The translations under genes and the position numbers were made by a program. Positions 31,337 through 38,686 of a stretch of 64,000 nucleotides of DNA are shown here, one piece after another. Origin of the DNA: Bacillus sp. CH140a_4T. Its GTDB lineage: Bacteria; Bacillota; Bacilli; Bacillales; Bacillaceae_G. The DNA is taken from positions 160,913 through 224,912 of the forward strand of contig NZ_WBPF01000022.1 of NCBI RefSeq assembly GCF_008923725.1. The letters run 5' to 3'. Below the pieces are notes generated by a model. The model saw only the letters and a program-made list of their open reading frames with translations, searched no databases and was not told the origin of the DNA. Numbering within the stretch: the first letter of the stretch is position 1; each line of letters begins with the position of its first letter.

Positions 31337-31479
31337 TAACGGGCAGTAAGACCCCCACCTCAAAATTCAGCGGAAGCAAAGAAGTTAGGTGGCGGGTCAA
31401 CTGCCCGTAAAATCTCGATTGGTTCAACTAATAATCAGTGGGGATGAACAAAACCCCACTGATTAAAGTTTCACTTTAT
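31325..31479 (-). repeat. bcr1-like element, copy B
   Basis: A 155-bp copy in the opposite orientation, bounded by TTTAT at 31325-31329 and 31475-31479. It shares the GTGAAACTTTAATCAG end, both hairpins and the GGGATAAA terminus with copy A. Compensatory differences keep the stems paired (GGGCAGT...ACTGCCC outer arms). It is inserted at the 5' edge of a small ORF. Confidence 0.85.
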
Positions 31480-31582
31480 CTACTTTGTGTAATTTTTAAA
31501 TCGTGACTTGAATTACCTATGAGTTATTTTGCCCAGGGTCTATTCGTACAATTGAATAAAATTTGTGGCATGCGCTTTTTTC

Positions 31583-31849
31583 TTAACTGCAATAAATACC
31601 TAATGATGCCGTTATCTTATAAACTTCATTGAAATTTTCATCTTCCATGAATAGATCCATGATTTCTGGTATTCCTTTTGCATAAGCAACTAACATTTCG
31701 AATGCATCATCTCTCGTTATTTTGTGACGAGTCACACTATTATTGTGATGTGTCATCATTACATAATACACTTTTTCTCCGCGCTCCTCTTCTTCAATAC
31801 ATGTAAGAAACGGTTTTATCTCAAATAGCTTACGAGAATCTTTTTTCAT
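31583..31849 (-). CDS. conserved-looking hypothetical protein, 88 aa
   Basis: A soluble, acidic protein with no membrane segment or signal. It contains KVYYVMMTHHNNSVTRHKITRD and a helical second half. AAGGAG precedes the ATG at a good distance, so it is probably translated. Two tiny ATGA-linked ORFs lie immediately upstream. I do not recognise the family. Confidence 0.6.
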   Translation of the reverse strand: MKKDSRKLFEIKPFLTCIEEEERGEKVYYVMMTHHNNSVTRHKITRDDAFEMLVAYAKGIPEIMDLFMEDENFNEVYKITASLGIYCS

Positions 31850-31861
31850 TCTTCTTCTCCT

Positions 31862-32052
31862 TCATAACGGGTCAAGAAAGCCCCTTAGTGCCAACGAAAA
31901 ATGATCGCTTTTATTAAACTTCATCTTACTGGCAAATGCGGCGACCCTATCCCTATCACTTTATAAATCACTACTATCTTACGTACCATATCTTCGTTCA
32001 GCAACTTAGTAATACGCTTACGCAATATGTCTCGTTCAATTTTTAGTATCAA
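31862..32052 (-). pseudogene. two overlapping coding-like fragments
   Basis: On the minus strand a 43-codon frame (TTG at 32052; ERDILRKRITKLLNEDMV) ends in ATGA, where a second 20-codon frame (MKFNKSDHFSLALRG) begins; the latter's stop overlaps the ribosome site of the 88-aa gene. Above the junction the second frame stays open too, so one frameshifted gene is the likely origin; genuine small coupled ORFs are the alternative. The remainder of 31850-32197 has only the terminator at 32103. Confidence 0.35.
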
Positions 32053-32102
32053 AATCTATTCTGATTAAAATTACATTTCACACTTTCATTCTTTGCATAA
32101 CG

Positions 32103-32152
32103 AAACAACCCCCTATACACGATTATTTTTAATCACATACAAGAGGTTGTTT
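32103..32152 (-). terminator. terminator downstream of tRNA-Arg
   Basis: AAACAACC pairs with GGTTGTTT, extended by TGTATGTGATTA against TAATCGTGTATA with G-U pairs. It lies about 45 bases beyond the tRNA 3' end. Confidence 0.6.
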
Positions 32153-32197
32153 TAAATTTACTATCCATTTTCAACACGTAACACCAACAATACATAA

Positions 32198-32273
32198 CGC
32201 GCCCAGAGGGATTCGAACCCCCGGCAGACGTGGTACCGGAAACCACCGCTCTATCCGACTGAGCTATGGGCGC
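32198..32273 (-). tRNA. tRNA-Arg (anticodon CCG)
   Basis: A 76-nt cloverleaf: acceptor GCGCCCA/TGGGCGC, D-arm GCTC..GAGC, anticodon stem GTGGT/ACCAC with loop TTCCGGT (anticodon CCG), and a T-arm around TTCGAAT. The 3' CCA is not encoded; the discriminator is G. It reads CGG codons. The gene stands alone. Confidence 0.93.
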
Positions 32274-32337
32274 ATGATTATAGAAAACACTTCATTTTCT
32301 TTTCATAATAATAGCAATAAAATCCAGCTAAATCAAT

Positions 32338-32400
32338 AAAAAAAGAGAACCTTATATCCCCTAGATAAAATCAATCTAGTTTCTAAAGAGTTCTCTCTTT
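32338..32400 (-). terminator. terminator after small membrane protein gene
   Basis: On the minus strand AGAGAAC-type arms (AAAGAGAGAACT / GGTTCTCTTT) enclose an inner CTAGATTGA/TCAATCTAG-like stem and are followed by TTTTTTTAT. Confidence 0.65.
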
Positions 32401-32402
32401 TT

Positions 32403-32591
32403 TTATTTTAACTTCGGAATAACAATTTGAAAAATCAATACGAGAATAGTTATGTAAAAAATTGTTAATAACAGCAAGGAAATACCATTCATAACAATAG
32501 AATCAAATTGTAATCCAGAAAAGAAACTTCTTGTTAAAAGCCCCAATAACAAAGCTAGAAATAGATACAATGGTTTAAACGTAATAGCCAT
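32403..32591 (-). CDS. two-helix membrane protein, candidate immunity/partner
   Basis: A 62-residue, very hydrophobic protein with two membrane segments (about 8-24 and 35-58) ending IPKLK. AGGAGG precedes the ATG. It is 17 bp downstream of a secreted-protein gene and shares its terminator, so it is coexpressed. Small membrane proteins encoded beside secreted peptides often give immunity; that role is inferred from context only. Confidence 0.6.
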   Translation of the reverse strand: MAITFKPLYLFLALLLGLLTRSFFSGLQFDSIVMNGISLLLLTIFYITILVLIFQIVIPKLK

Positions 32592-32608
32592 CAGCTTCCT
32601 CCTTTGTA

Positions 32609-33085
32609 CTATTTAATATACCCTCTAGTTTTACAAAAGTCAGTAAAGAAACCATATTTACCTTTTAATTTTTGACAAGCTTTCCCAATTCCATATTGAA
32701 TTACTTCATTAATAATCACAGCTCCAACTGCACCAATTAGATATTTACCTATTGGGATTAAAACTACTGGTATTGCAGGAAATACATATTGGATTTCTCC
32801 TCTTTTTGCTGATTCAACCATTAGAACTTGCCCTGCATCCATATTCTCAAAGTATTCTTTTATATATGTTGCTTCTTGCTCTGATGCCCCTATGTCGATT
32901 AATTCTTGTTCATTATATTCATATAATCCCAATTCGTTTTTTGTGGCAAACTGAGCAGCAAACAGTCCAGCTTGATAATCAGAAACTTGCACTTCCAAGT
33001 TTCCATTTTCCACTTGTGCAAATGCTCCTGTACCAAAAGAAAACATAAGTACTAATACCATTAATGAAGATATTATTTTTTTCAA
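32609..33085 (-). CDS. secreted protein with hydrophobic C-terminal segment, bacteriocin-like
   Basis: A 158-residue protein. A classical Sec signal peptide (MKKIISSLMVLVLMFSF..GAFA) is followed by an acidic region (about 25-95) and a C-terminal part containing a hydrophobic Gly/Val/Ile-rich stretch (IPIGKYLIGAVGAVIINEV) and a basic two-cysteine tail (GKACQKLKGKYG..FCK). The TTG at 33085 is chosen because AAGGA lies nine bases before it and the signal peptide then starts normally. The architecture (signal, acidic middle, amphipathic Cys-containing end) resembles processed peptide toxins such as SdpC, but I see no convincing sequence match. Confidence 0.6.
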   Translation of the reverse strand: MKKIISSLMVLVLMFSFGTGAFAQVENGNLEVQVSDYQAGLFAAQFATKNELGLYEYNEQELIDIGASEQEATYIKEYFENMDAGQVLMVESAKRGEIQYVFPAIPVVLIPIGKYLIGAVGAVIINEVIQYGIGKACQKLKGKYGFFTDFCKTRGYIK

Positions 33086-33430
33086 ATTAAACACATCCTT
33101 TTTTTTACTTTACAAGAAAATTTTATTTTAAATAGAAAATAACTACAAGACTAGAAATATATATATTTTATTGATATATTTTTTTTGTAAACAACTAGAA
33201 ATTTAACCACATGTAATTTTTAGTTACTTCTTAATCTTTAACAAGTAACATACCTACATCATGAATCATATTTCATCCTCTTCCATTTTATAAAGCTCCA
33301 CTACAACAAAGAATTCATTGACACTTAAATCAAAGCTCCAGCTCCAAAAACCTAAAATTTCCAATCATAAATTCCCATCAATTCACAAATTATAATCTTT
33401 GAATTGATATTCCAAAGGGGGCTTCATTCA

Positions 33431-33637
33431 ATGACTGTAATTACAAAACTAAAGCAAACTGTTTCTGGATTAAAAAGTGCACAAGCTAGCTTAGAGGGAT
33501 TCGCTCTTGATACGGATAACCAACAAGCAAAGCAACTTTTCCAAACAGCTGCGCAGCAAACACAAACAATTATCGATTCTTTAAACCCACGCGTTGAAGA
33601 AGTCCAACAAGAAGAACCACAATACTCACAGCAATAA
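33431..33637 (+). CDS. DUF1657 protein, first gene of SpoVA2 operon
   Basis: A 68-residue soluble helical protein of the DUF1657 family (TVITKLKQTVSGLKSAQASLEG start, EEPQYSQQ end). AAAGGGGG precedes the ATG at 33431. It is paralogous to the gene at 36098 and to the C-terminus of the 2duf product. Such proteins are encoded in the spoVA2 operons of spore formers; their biochemical role is unknown. The 345 bp upstream (33086-33430) hold no gene; no convincing sigma-G promoter could be assigned there. Confidence 0.88.
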   Translation: MTVITKLKQTVSGLKSAQASLEGFALDTDNQQAKQLFQTAAQQTQTIIDSLNPRVEEVQQEEPQYSQQ

Positions 33638-33657
33638 CGTATTCGTCATGCTGTGAA

Positions 33658-33694
33658 ATAGAAAAAGGATGATATGCAGTCATCCTTTTTCTAT
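33658..33694 (+). terminator. internal hairpin after first operon gene
   Basis: A perfect 15-bp stem (ATAGAAAAAGGATGA and complement, 7-base loop) ends in TTTTTCTAT. It is positioned to reduce transcription of the rest of the operon relative to the first gene. Confidence 0.65.
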
Positions 33695-33730
33695 CACATT
33701 ACATATTGCAATAGAAACGGAATGATAATT

Positions 33731-34216
33731 ATGCGAAAACTCGGCCTCATAACCGCATTATTTGCCCTTCTATTTAGCTCTTTTACCGGATGTGATAATA
33801 GTCCTTTAGATAAAAAAGTGAAAGAAGAAGCAAAACGAACGGAGAAAGAAAAAGGTCCTAAGTTAACAAAGATGAGTACGGAATCCTTTAATCAATCTAT
33901 ATCACAAGGAGCCAAGAAAAGGGCTCTCGCTATGAATGAAATTACAAAAAGCACAGCAGTGAATTCAAATTTAGATCTCTACATAGCAGTTACACCTGAT
34001 CATCATGAAAGATTTGGATTAAAACCTCTGCGTAAGAAGCTCCAAAAGCAGCTAAGTGACGAGCATCCTACTTTCGATGTTCGTGTAAGTACAGATAAAA
34101 AAATCTTTATGTTACTCGAAAAACTTGAAAGAAAAATTAAGGAAAAAGAAGTATCTAAAGATGAGATTAATGAGCAATTAAAATTCATTGGGAAAAAAAT
34201 GGAGTCTAACACTTAA
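33731..34216 (+). CDS. YhcN/YlaJ family spore lipoprotein
   Basis: A 161-residue lipoprotein: signal peptide MRKLGLITALFALLFSS with lipobox FTGC, then a charged helical region and a beta-alpha-beta-like domain (LYIAVTPDHHERFGLKPLRKKLQKQL). The family is found in the inner spore membrane fraction of Bacillus. It is the second gene of the spoVA2 operon, as in the described spoVA2mob unit. The ATG at 33731 is preferred for its distance from GGA and because it starts the signal peptide. Confidence 0.85.
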   Translation: MRKLGLITALFALLFSSFTGCDNSPLDKKVKEEAKRTEKEKGPKLTKMSTESFNQSISQGAKKRALAMNEITKSTAVNSNLDLYIAVTPDHHERFGLKPLRKKLQKQLSDEHPTFDVRVSTDKKIFMLLEKLERKIKEKEVSKDEINEQLKFIGKKMESNT

Positions 34217-34245
34217 CGCTTTTTAATAGAAAAGGAAGGATTGCA

Positions 34246-34722
34246 ATGTCTAGTAAAGATAAAAACTTAACCCCTGTACAACAAGAGTATAAAAAATTCG
34301 AGCAAGAACGAGAACCGAAGCGCCCTGTCTTGAAAAATTGTATTAAAGCATTTTTCGTCGGTGGTTTTATTTGCTTCATCGGACAACTCATTTCTACGTT
34401 TTATATCACATATTTTGATTTCACTGAGCGTTCAGCAGGAAATCCAACAGTCGCAACTCTCATTTTCATTTCCATGTTACTAACTGGTTTCGGTATATAT
34501 GACCGCTTTGGGCAGTTTGCTGGAGCAGGCACAGCTGTACCTGTCACTGGATTTGGTAACTCTGTTATTGCCGCATGTATCGAACACCGAACAGAAGGGT
34601 TCGTACTCGGCGTTGGAGGAAATATGTTTAAATTAGCCGGCTCCGTTATTTTGTTTGGTGTGTTTTCAGCTTTCGTCATCGCACTTATTAAAACGATTCT
34701 CGTTCAATTTGGAGGGCTATAA
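34246..34722 (+). CDS. spoVAC: stage V sporulation protein AC
   Basis: A 158-residue integral membrane protein with a polar N-terminus (about 35 residues) and about four membrane segments. The family signature DRFGQFAGAGTAVPVTGFGNS lies near residue 85 and the C-terminal GGNMFKLAGSVILFGV segment is conserved. SpoVAC forms a mechanosensitive channel-like part of the complex that moves Ca-dipicolinic acid into the forespore and out during germination. It is followed directly by spoVAD. Confidence 0.95.
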   Translation: MSSKDKNLTPVQQEYKKFEQEREPKRPVLKNCIKAFFVGGFICFIGQLISTFYITYFDFTERSAGNPTVATLIFISMLLTGFGIYDRFGQFAGAGTAVPVTGFGNSVIAACIEHRTEGFVLGVGGNMFKLAGSVILFGVFSAFVIALIKTILVQFGGL

Positions 34723-35739
34723 ATGTTACAAGGACACCGCACGTGGGTATTTGAAAATAAACCCGTTATTATTTCGACAGGAGTCGTTGGCGGGCCGTTT
34801 GAAGCAAAAGGAAACATTCCAGAAGACTTCGATATCCTTCATGAAGATTTATGGCTCGGCCAAGATTCCTATGAAAAAGCACATAAAATTTTGTTCGAAG
34901 AAGCTTGTAGCCGCGCCACTGAAAAAGCAGAACTCCGTAAAGACGATATTCAATTCGTACTCGCAGGAGATTTAATTAACCAAATTACTCCTACAAGCTT
35001 TGCCTGCCGCACACTCGGCACACCATATCTCGGATTATTTGGAGCTTGTTCTACTTCTATGGAAGGTTTAGCACTTGGGGCAAGTATTGTAAATGCAAAA
35101 GGCGCAAAATATTTATTAACCGGGGCATCAAGCCATAACACTGCGGTAGAAAAACAGTTCCGCTATCCAACTGAATACGGCGGTCAAAAACCTCCTACCG
35201 CACAATGGACAGTAACCGGAGCAGGAGCCGCTATTTTAAGCGATACTGGACACGGCCCTAGAGTAACATCTGCCACAATCGGACGCGTGGTTGATATGGG
35301 ATTAACGGATCCATTTAATATGGGAGGCGCAATGGCTCCCGCTGCCGTCGATACAATTGAAGCCCACTTACGCGAACGCCAAATTGACGCCTCTTATTAC
35401 GACTTAATTGTAACAGGTGATCTTGGACATGTCGGTCGCGAAATTGCTTATGACTTACTACATAAACACGGAACAAAAGTAACGAGCGAACAGTTTCAAG
35501 ATTGCGGCATACTCATTTATAGAGAAGGACAACCTGTCATAGCTGGTGCTAGCGGACCGGGATGTTCCGCAACAGTCGTGTACGGTCATTTATTAAACCG
35601 AATGAAAAGAGGAGAGTTCAAAAAAATACTTGTTGTTGCGACAGGCGCTTTACTATCTCCACTTACATTCCAACAAGAAGAAACGATTCCGTGTATCGCT
35701 CACGCCGTTTCGATTGAATTTGGAGGTGCAACGCAATGA
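34723..35739 (+). CDS. spoVAD: stage V sporulation protein AD
   Basis: A 338-residue soluble protein with thiolase-like fold that binds dipicolinic acid at the inner membrane of the spore. Family segments include GPFEAKG near residue 25, [11 protein letters not shown], the [12 protein letters not shown] stretch, [13 protein letters not shown] and the terminal [19 protein letters not shown] lies nine bases before the ATG. It overlaps spoVAEb by 4 bp and sits 3 bp past the spoVAC stop, so the three are coupled. Confidence 0.95.
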   Translation: MLQGHRTWVFENKPVIISTGVVGGPFEAKGNIPEDFDILHEDLWLGQDSYEKAHKILFEEACSRATEKAELRKDDIQFVLAGDLINQITPTSFACRTLGTPYLGLFGACSTSMEGLALGASIVNAKGAKYLLTGASSHNTAVEKQFRYPTEYGGQKPPTAQWTVTGAGAAILSDTGHGPRVTSATIGRVVDMGLTDPFNMGGAMAPAAVDTIEAHLRERQIDASYYDLIVTGDLGHVGREIAYDLLHKHGTKVTSEQFQDCGILIYREGQPVIAGASGPGCSATVVYGHLLNRMKRGEFKKILVVATGALLSPLTFQQEETIPCIAHAVSIEFGGATQ

Positions 35740-36086
35740 TTTTTTTCTGGGCTTTCGTCATCGGCGGACTCATATGTGTAATTGGTCAACTTATGTTTGA
35801 TGTCGGTAAACTAACACCCGCCCATACAATGGCAACACTCGTTGTTGCCGGAGCTATATTAGATGGATTCAATTTGTATGAGCCATTAATTGATTTTGCT
35901 GGAGCCGGGGCAACTGTACCTATTACAAGCTTCGGTAATGCACTCGTTCACGGCGCAATGGAAGAAGCTGCAAAGCATGGCATCGTTGGCGTCATTACCG
36001 GCATGTTTAAAGTAACGAGCGCTGGTGTATCTGCTGCGATTATTTTCGGCTTCATTGGAGCATTACTATTTAAACCGAAAGGATAA
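35736..36086 (+). CDS. spoVAEb: stage V sporulation protein AEb
   Basis: A 116-residue membrane protein with three or four segments. It has the SpoVAE signature [20 protein letters not shown] (about 53-72) and is homologous to SpoVAC over this region. It starts inside the end of spoVAD. Together with SpoVAC and SpoVAD it forms the minimal SpoVA2 channel set for dipicolinate movement. Confidence 0.94.
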   Translation: MIFFWAFVIGGLICVIGQLMFDVGKLTPAHTMATLVVAGAILDGFNLYEPLIDFAGAGATVPITSFGNALVHGAMEEAAKHGIVGVITGMFKVTSAGVSAAIIFGFIGALLFKPKG

Positions 36087-36097
36087 GAGGTGTTTGT

Positions 36098-36304
36098 ATG
36101 ACTGTTATCGCTAGCGTTAAAAATTGCCTTGCTAGTGTAAGGGGAGCTCAAGCAAGCTTAAGCTCCCTTTCGCTAAATTCTACAGACGATGAAGCAAAAC
36201 GCGTATTTCATGAATGTATGTTAGAAATGGACAACGTCATCGCTGATTTACAGGATAGAGTTTCAGTATTAGAACGTGAAGAACCTCAATATAAAGGGTT
36301 TTAA
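36098..36304 (+). CDS. DUF1657 protein, second copy
   Basis: A 68-residue helical protein with the same plan as the first gene of the operon (TVIASVKNCLASVRGAQASLSSL start, EREEPQYKGF end). GAGGTG lies close upstream. It sits between spoVAEb and 2duf, as in described spoVA2mob operons. Function unknown. Confidence 0.88.
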   Translation: MTVIASVKNCLASVRGAQASLSSLSLNSTDDEAKRVFHECMLEMDNVIADLQDRVSVLEREEPQYKGF

Positions 36305-36324
36305 GTAGACTGGAGGAAATGACT

Positions 36325-37194
36325 ATGTCTCACCTACCGGAATGGACACTTGTCATTTTTCGCTCTGTATTCATATTAATTATTTTATTCACTATTACAA
36401 AGTGTTTAGGGAAAAGACAAATCTCTCAACTTTCCTTTTTTGAATACATAGCGGGAATGACAATCGGTGATATCGCCGCTCAAATAGCTACAGGTCTTGA
36501 TCAAAAGTTTTTCCATGGTGTCTTTGCCATACTTATTTTCGCTTCGGTACCTTTTTTCGTCGGCATTCTTTCCTTAAAAAATAAAACTGCTCGAGATTTT
36601 TTCGAAGGCAAGTCTACAGTTTTAATAAAGGATGGCAAGGTACTTGAAGATAATTTAAAGAAAGAAAAATATACAAGTGATGAGTTACTTGAACTTCTTA
36701 GAGGAAATGGTGCATTCAGTATAGCCGAAGTCGAATTTGCTGTCTTAGAACCGAGCGGTGAATTAAATGTATTATTAAAGAAAGATGCTCAGCCACTTAC
36801 AGCAAAAGATATCGGTTTAAAAGTACCAAATGAAAAAGAACCGCAAACTGTTATTATGGATGGAAATGTACTAGATGGACCACTTTCAGCAAGCGGGCAT
36901 AACCGCGCTTGGTTACATTCCGAACTAGAAAAGCTCGGTGTTGTTATCGAAAATGTCTTTCTTGGTCAATTGGATTCATACGGACAACTTACTATCGACA
37001 TTTATAATGACAAACTGCAAATGCCTTCTCCTCAAAATAAGCCTTTATTATTAGCATCTTTAAAAAAATGTCATGCTGACCTTGAACTATTTTCCCTAGA
37101 AACAAAGTCGAAGTCAGCAAGCGAAATGTATAGTAAAAACGCGAAACAAATCGAAAAGATTTTAAATAAAGTAACCTATCTTCTAAAAGAATAG
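36325..37194 (+). CDS. 2duf: 2Duf membrane protein (DUF421 + DUF1657)
   Basis: A 289-residue protein: three N-terminal membrane segments (about 8-80), a DUF421/YetF cytoplasmic domain (about 80-220; includes GKRQISQLSFFEYIAGMTIGD at the membrane edge) and a C-terminal DUF1657 module (about 240-289, LLLASLKKCHADLELFSLE). This fusion is the 2Duf protein reported as important for high spore heat resistance in strains carrying spoVA2mob. The ATG at 36325 has GGAGG eight bases ahead. It is the last gene of the operon, closed by a terminator. Confidence 0.9.
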   Translation: MSHLPEWTLVIFRSVFILIILFTITKCLGKRQISQLSFFEYIAGMTIGDIAAQIATGLDQKFFHGVFAILIFASVPFFVGILSLKNKTARDFFEGKSTVLIKDGKVLEDNLKKEKYTSDELLELLRGNGAFSIAEVEFAVLEPSGELNVLLKKDAQPLTAKDIGLKVPNEKEPQTVIMDGNVLDGPLSASGHNRAWLHSELEKLGVVIENVFLGQLDSYGQLTIDIYNDKLQMPSPQNKPLLLASLKKCHADLELFSLETKSKSASEMYSKNAKQIEKILNKVTYLLKE

Positions 37195-37200
37195 ATAGTG

Positions 37201-37240
37201 AAAGAACGCTTCAGTAAAAAGGCGTTCTTTTCTTTTTTCT
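37201..37240 (+). terminator. terminator after 2duf
   Basis: AAAGAACGC pairs with GCGTTCTTT around an 11-base loop, followed by TCTTTTTTCT. Confidence 0.8.
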
Positions 37241-37369
37241 ACAGTTTTTATAACGTTTAAATTTATGTAATTCGGTTATGATGTTTAAGATACATAAGCA
37301 GGGAATTTCAAAAACATAGCGAATATTTCATGGTACAACTACATATTTTTTTGATTTAAAGTGGTTTCG

Positions 37370-37399
37370 TTTGACCTTTATTGACCATAATTGTATTAT
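37370..37399 (+). promoter_or_regulatory. clpP promoter with CtsR box
   Basis: TTTGACCTTTATTGACC (37370-37386) is the reverse complement of a CtsR heptad repeat (GGTCAATAAAGGTCAAA; consensus RGTCAAANANRGTCAAA). It overlaps -35 TTGACC (37371-37376); -10 TATTAT (37394-37399) follows after 17 bp. It predicts heat-inducible derepression. Confidence 0.85.
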
Positions 37400-37434
37400 A
37401 AGACTAAGAAAGCTTTAGAAGGAGGAAATAACAG

Positions 37435-38016
37435 ATGAATTTAATTCCTACAGTAATTGAACAAACAAATCGTGGAGAACGCGCTTACGATATTTACTCT
37501 CGACTATTAAAAGACCGCATCATTATGCTTGGTAGTGCAATTGATGACAACGTAGCTAACTCAATCGTTTCCCAGCTTTTATTCTTGGAATCTCAAGATC
37601 CAGAAAAAGATATTCACATCTACATCAATAGCCCTGGTGGTTCTATCACAGCAGGTATGGCAATTTACGATACAATGCAGTTTATTAAACCACAAGTATC
37701 AACAATCTGTATCGGTATGGCTGCATCTATGGGTGCATTCTTACTTGCAGCAGGTGAAAAAGGAAAACGTTATGCACTTCCAAACAGTGAAGTAATGATT
37801 CACCAACCACTTGGCGGAGCACAAGGTCAAGCGACTGAAATCGAAATCGCTGCAAAACGTATCCTATTCTTACGTGAAAAACTAAACCAAATTCTTGCTG
37901 ACCGCACAGGTCAACCACTTGAAGTACTACAACGCGACACAGACCGCGACAACTTCATGACAGCTGAAAAAGCTTTAGAATACGGTTTAATCGATAAGAT
38001 CTTTACAAATCGTTAA
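37435..38016 (+). CDS. clpP: ATP-dependent Clp protease proteolytic subunit
   Basis: A 193-residue serine protease forming the 14-subunit chamber used with ClpC/ClpX/ClpE. Catalytic Ser98 lies in GMAASMGAF, His123 in VMIHQPLGG and Asp172 in the DRDNFM segment. The N-terminal LIPTVIEQT loop, needed for unfoldase docking, is intact. It is monocistronic with a CtsR-boxed promoter. It degrades ssrA-tagged proteins with ClpX, linking it to ssrA earlier in the window. Some relatives in this group have a second clpP elsewhere. Confidence 0.97.
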   Translation: MNLIPTVIEQTNRGERAYDIYSRLLKDRIIMLGSAIDDNVANSIVSQLLFLESQDPEKDIHIYINSPGGSITAGMAIYDTMQFIKPQVSTICIGMAASMGAFLLAAGEKGKRYALPNSEVMIHQPLGGAQGQATEIEIAAKRILFLREKLNQILADRTGQPLEVLQRDTDRDNFMTAEKALEYGLIDKIFTNR

Positions 38017-38024
38017 TAATTAAA

Positions 38025-38140
38025 AGTGGAAGCGGCTCGTTCAGAATGGGAGGAGGATGGAGCTTCTGACAAAGAGGTGCTTTTTACCTCGTCGGAAGAA
38101 GCGAAGCCACCGACCATTCCAGCCGCTAGAGCTGGATATA
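38025..38140 (+). repeat. long-hairpin intergenic element after clpP
   Basis: Nested pairings: AGCGGCT (38031) with AGCCGCT (38121), GAATGG (38044) with CCATTC (38114), CTTCTGAC (38063) with GTCGGAAG (38091) and GAGGT (38074) with ACCTC (38086). It forms one long imperfect hairpin of about 100 nt. The shape is like the structured repeat families bcr4-bcr6 of this group, but identity is not established. Confidence 0.55.
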
Positions 38141-38151
38141 ACTAAAAGCGG

Positions 38152-38180
38152 AAGCGCCCTCTTACAGGGCGCTTTTGTTA
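38152..38180 (+). terminator. terminator downstream of clpP element
   Basis: AGCGCCCT pairs with AGGGCGCT around CTTAC, followed by TTTTGTTATGTTT. Confidence 0.75.
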
Positions 38181-38226
38181 TGTTTAGACCTCTGCACGCG
38201 CATACCCCACCCAGTATCCACCTAAA

Positions 38227-38340
38227 TATATCGGCGATTTTTCAAATATATCGACCGTAACTCCAATTATATCGGCGATCATTTCAATATATCGACGATT
38301 CGACACAACTTATCGACTTACCGACAATTTTCAACAAGTA
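38227..38340. repeat. TATATCG tandem intergenic repeat, site 1
   Basis: TATATCG-type units begin at 38227, 38247, 38268, 38288 and about 38309, a spacing of 20-21 bp, alternating GGCGAT and GACC/GACGAT continuations. Related blocks are at 58903 and 63475. There is no gene in this gap. Confidence 0.6.
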
Positions 38341-38381
38341 TACACAGCCTACATACCCCGGCCCCGCCAACAAATAACAAA

Positions 38382-38413
38382 ACAAAAAAGCTATCGCACA
38401 CGCGCGATAGCTT
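38382..38413 (-). terminator. terminator after crh
   Basis: AGCTATCGC pairs with GCGATAGCT, followed on the minus strand by TTTTTTGTTTTG. It directly follows the crh stop. Confidence 0.85.
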
Positions 38414-38414
38414 C

Positions 38415-38663
38415 TTATTGTACATATGCAGCTAATGCTTCTAAAGCCTCTTCTGCATCTGAACCTTCTGTTGTAATTGTTATCATGCTACCAGTTCCAA
38501 TTGCTAAGCTCATAATCCCCATTATGCTCTTTGCATTCACTGTCTTTCCATCTTTCTCGATGAAGATATCCGCATGAAAGCGATTGGCCTCTTGTACAAA
38601 CAACGCAGCCGGACGTGCTTGTAAACCGTTTTTTAATGAAACCTGAACTCGTTTTTGAACCAC
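38415..38663 (-). CDS. crh: HPr-like protein Crh
   Basis: An 82-residue HPr paralogue. Position 15 is Gln (LQARPAA) where HPr has the phosphorylatable His, so it cannot work in PTS phosphotransfer. Ser46 (AKSIMG), the site phosphorylated by HPr kinase, is retained. Ser46-phosphorylated Crh is a corepressor of CcpA in carbon catabolite repression. It is last in the yvcI-rapZ-glmR-whiA-crh series; HprK, its kinase, is encoded at 48084-49013. Confidence 0.95.
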   Translation of the reverse strand: MVQKRVQVSLKNGLQARPAALFVQEANRFHADIFIEKDGKTVNAKSIMGIMSLAIGTGSMITITTEGSDAEEALEALAAYVQ

Positions 38664-38686
38664 AGCTCCATTTCCCCTTTAACCTC

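Noticed and set aside
31337-31363. Extension of the truncated ORF to a TTG start within bcr1 copy B (MRWGSYCPL)
   Set aside because: The same peptide start appears in other bcr1 copies, so it is repeat sequence, not part of a gene.
31850-31990. Possible riboswitch closed by GGGTC/GACCC
   Set aside because: The sequence matches no known aptamer that I can recall, and the same bases read as coding-like frames, a simpler explanation.
32609-33085. Naming the secreted protein SdpC
   Set aside because: Only the general architecture agrees; I could not align a convincing motif.
38227-38340. CRISPR array
   Set aside because: The repeated units are about 20 bp, degenerate and lack constant repeats with unique spacers; no cas genes are present.
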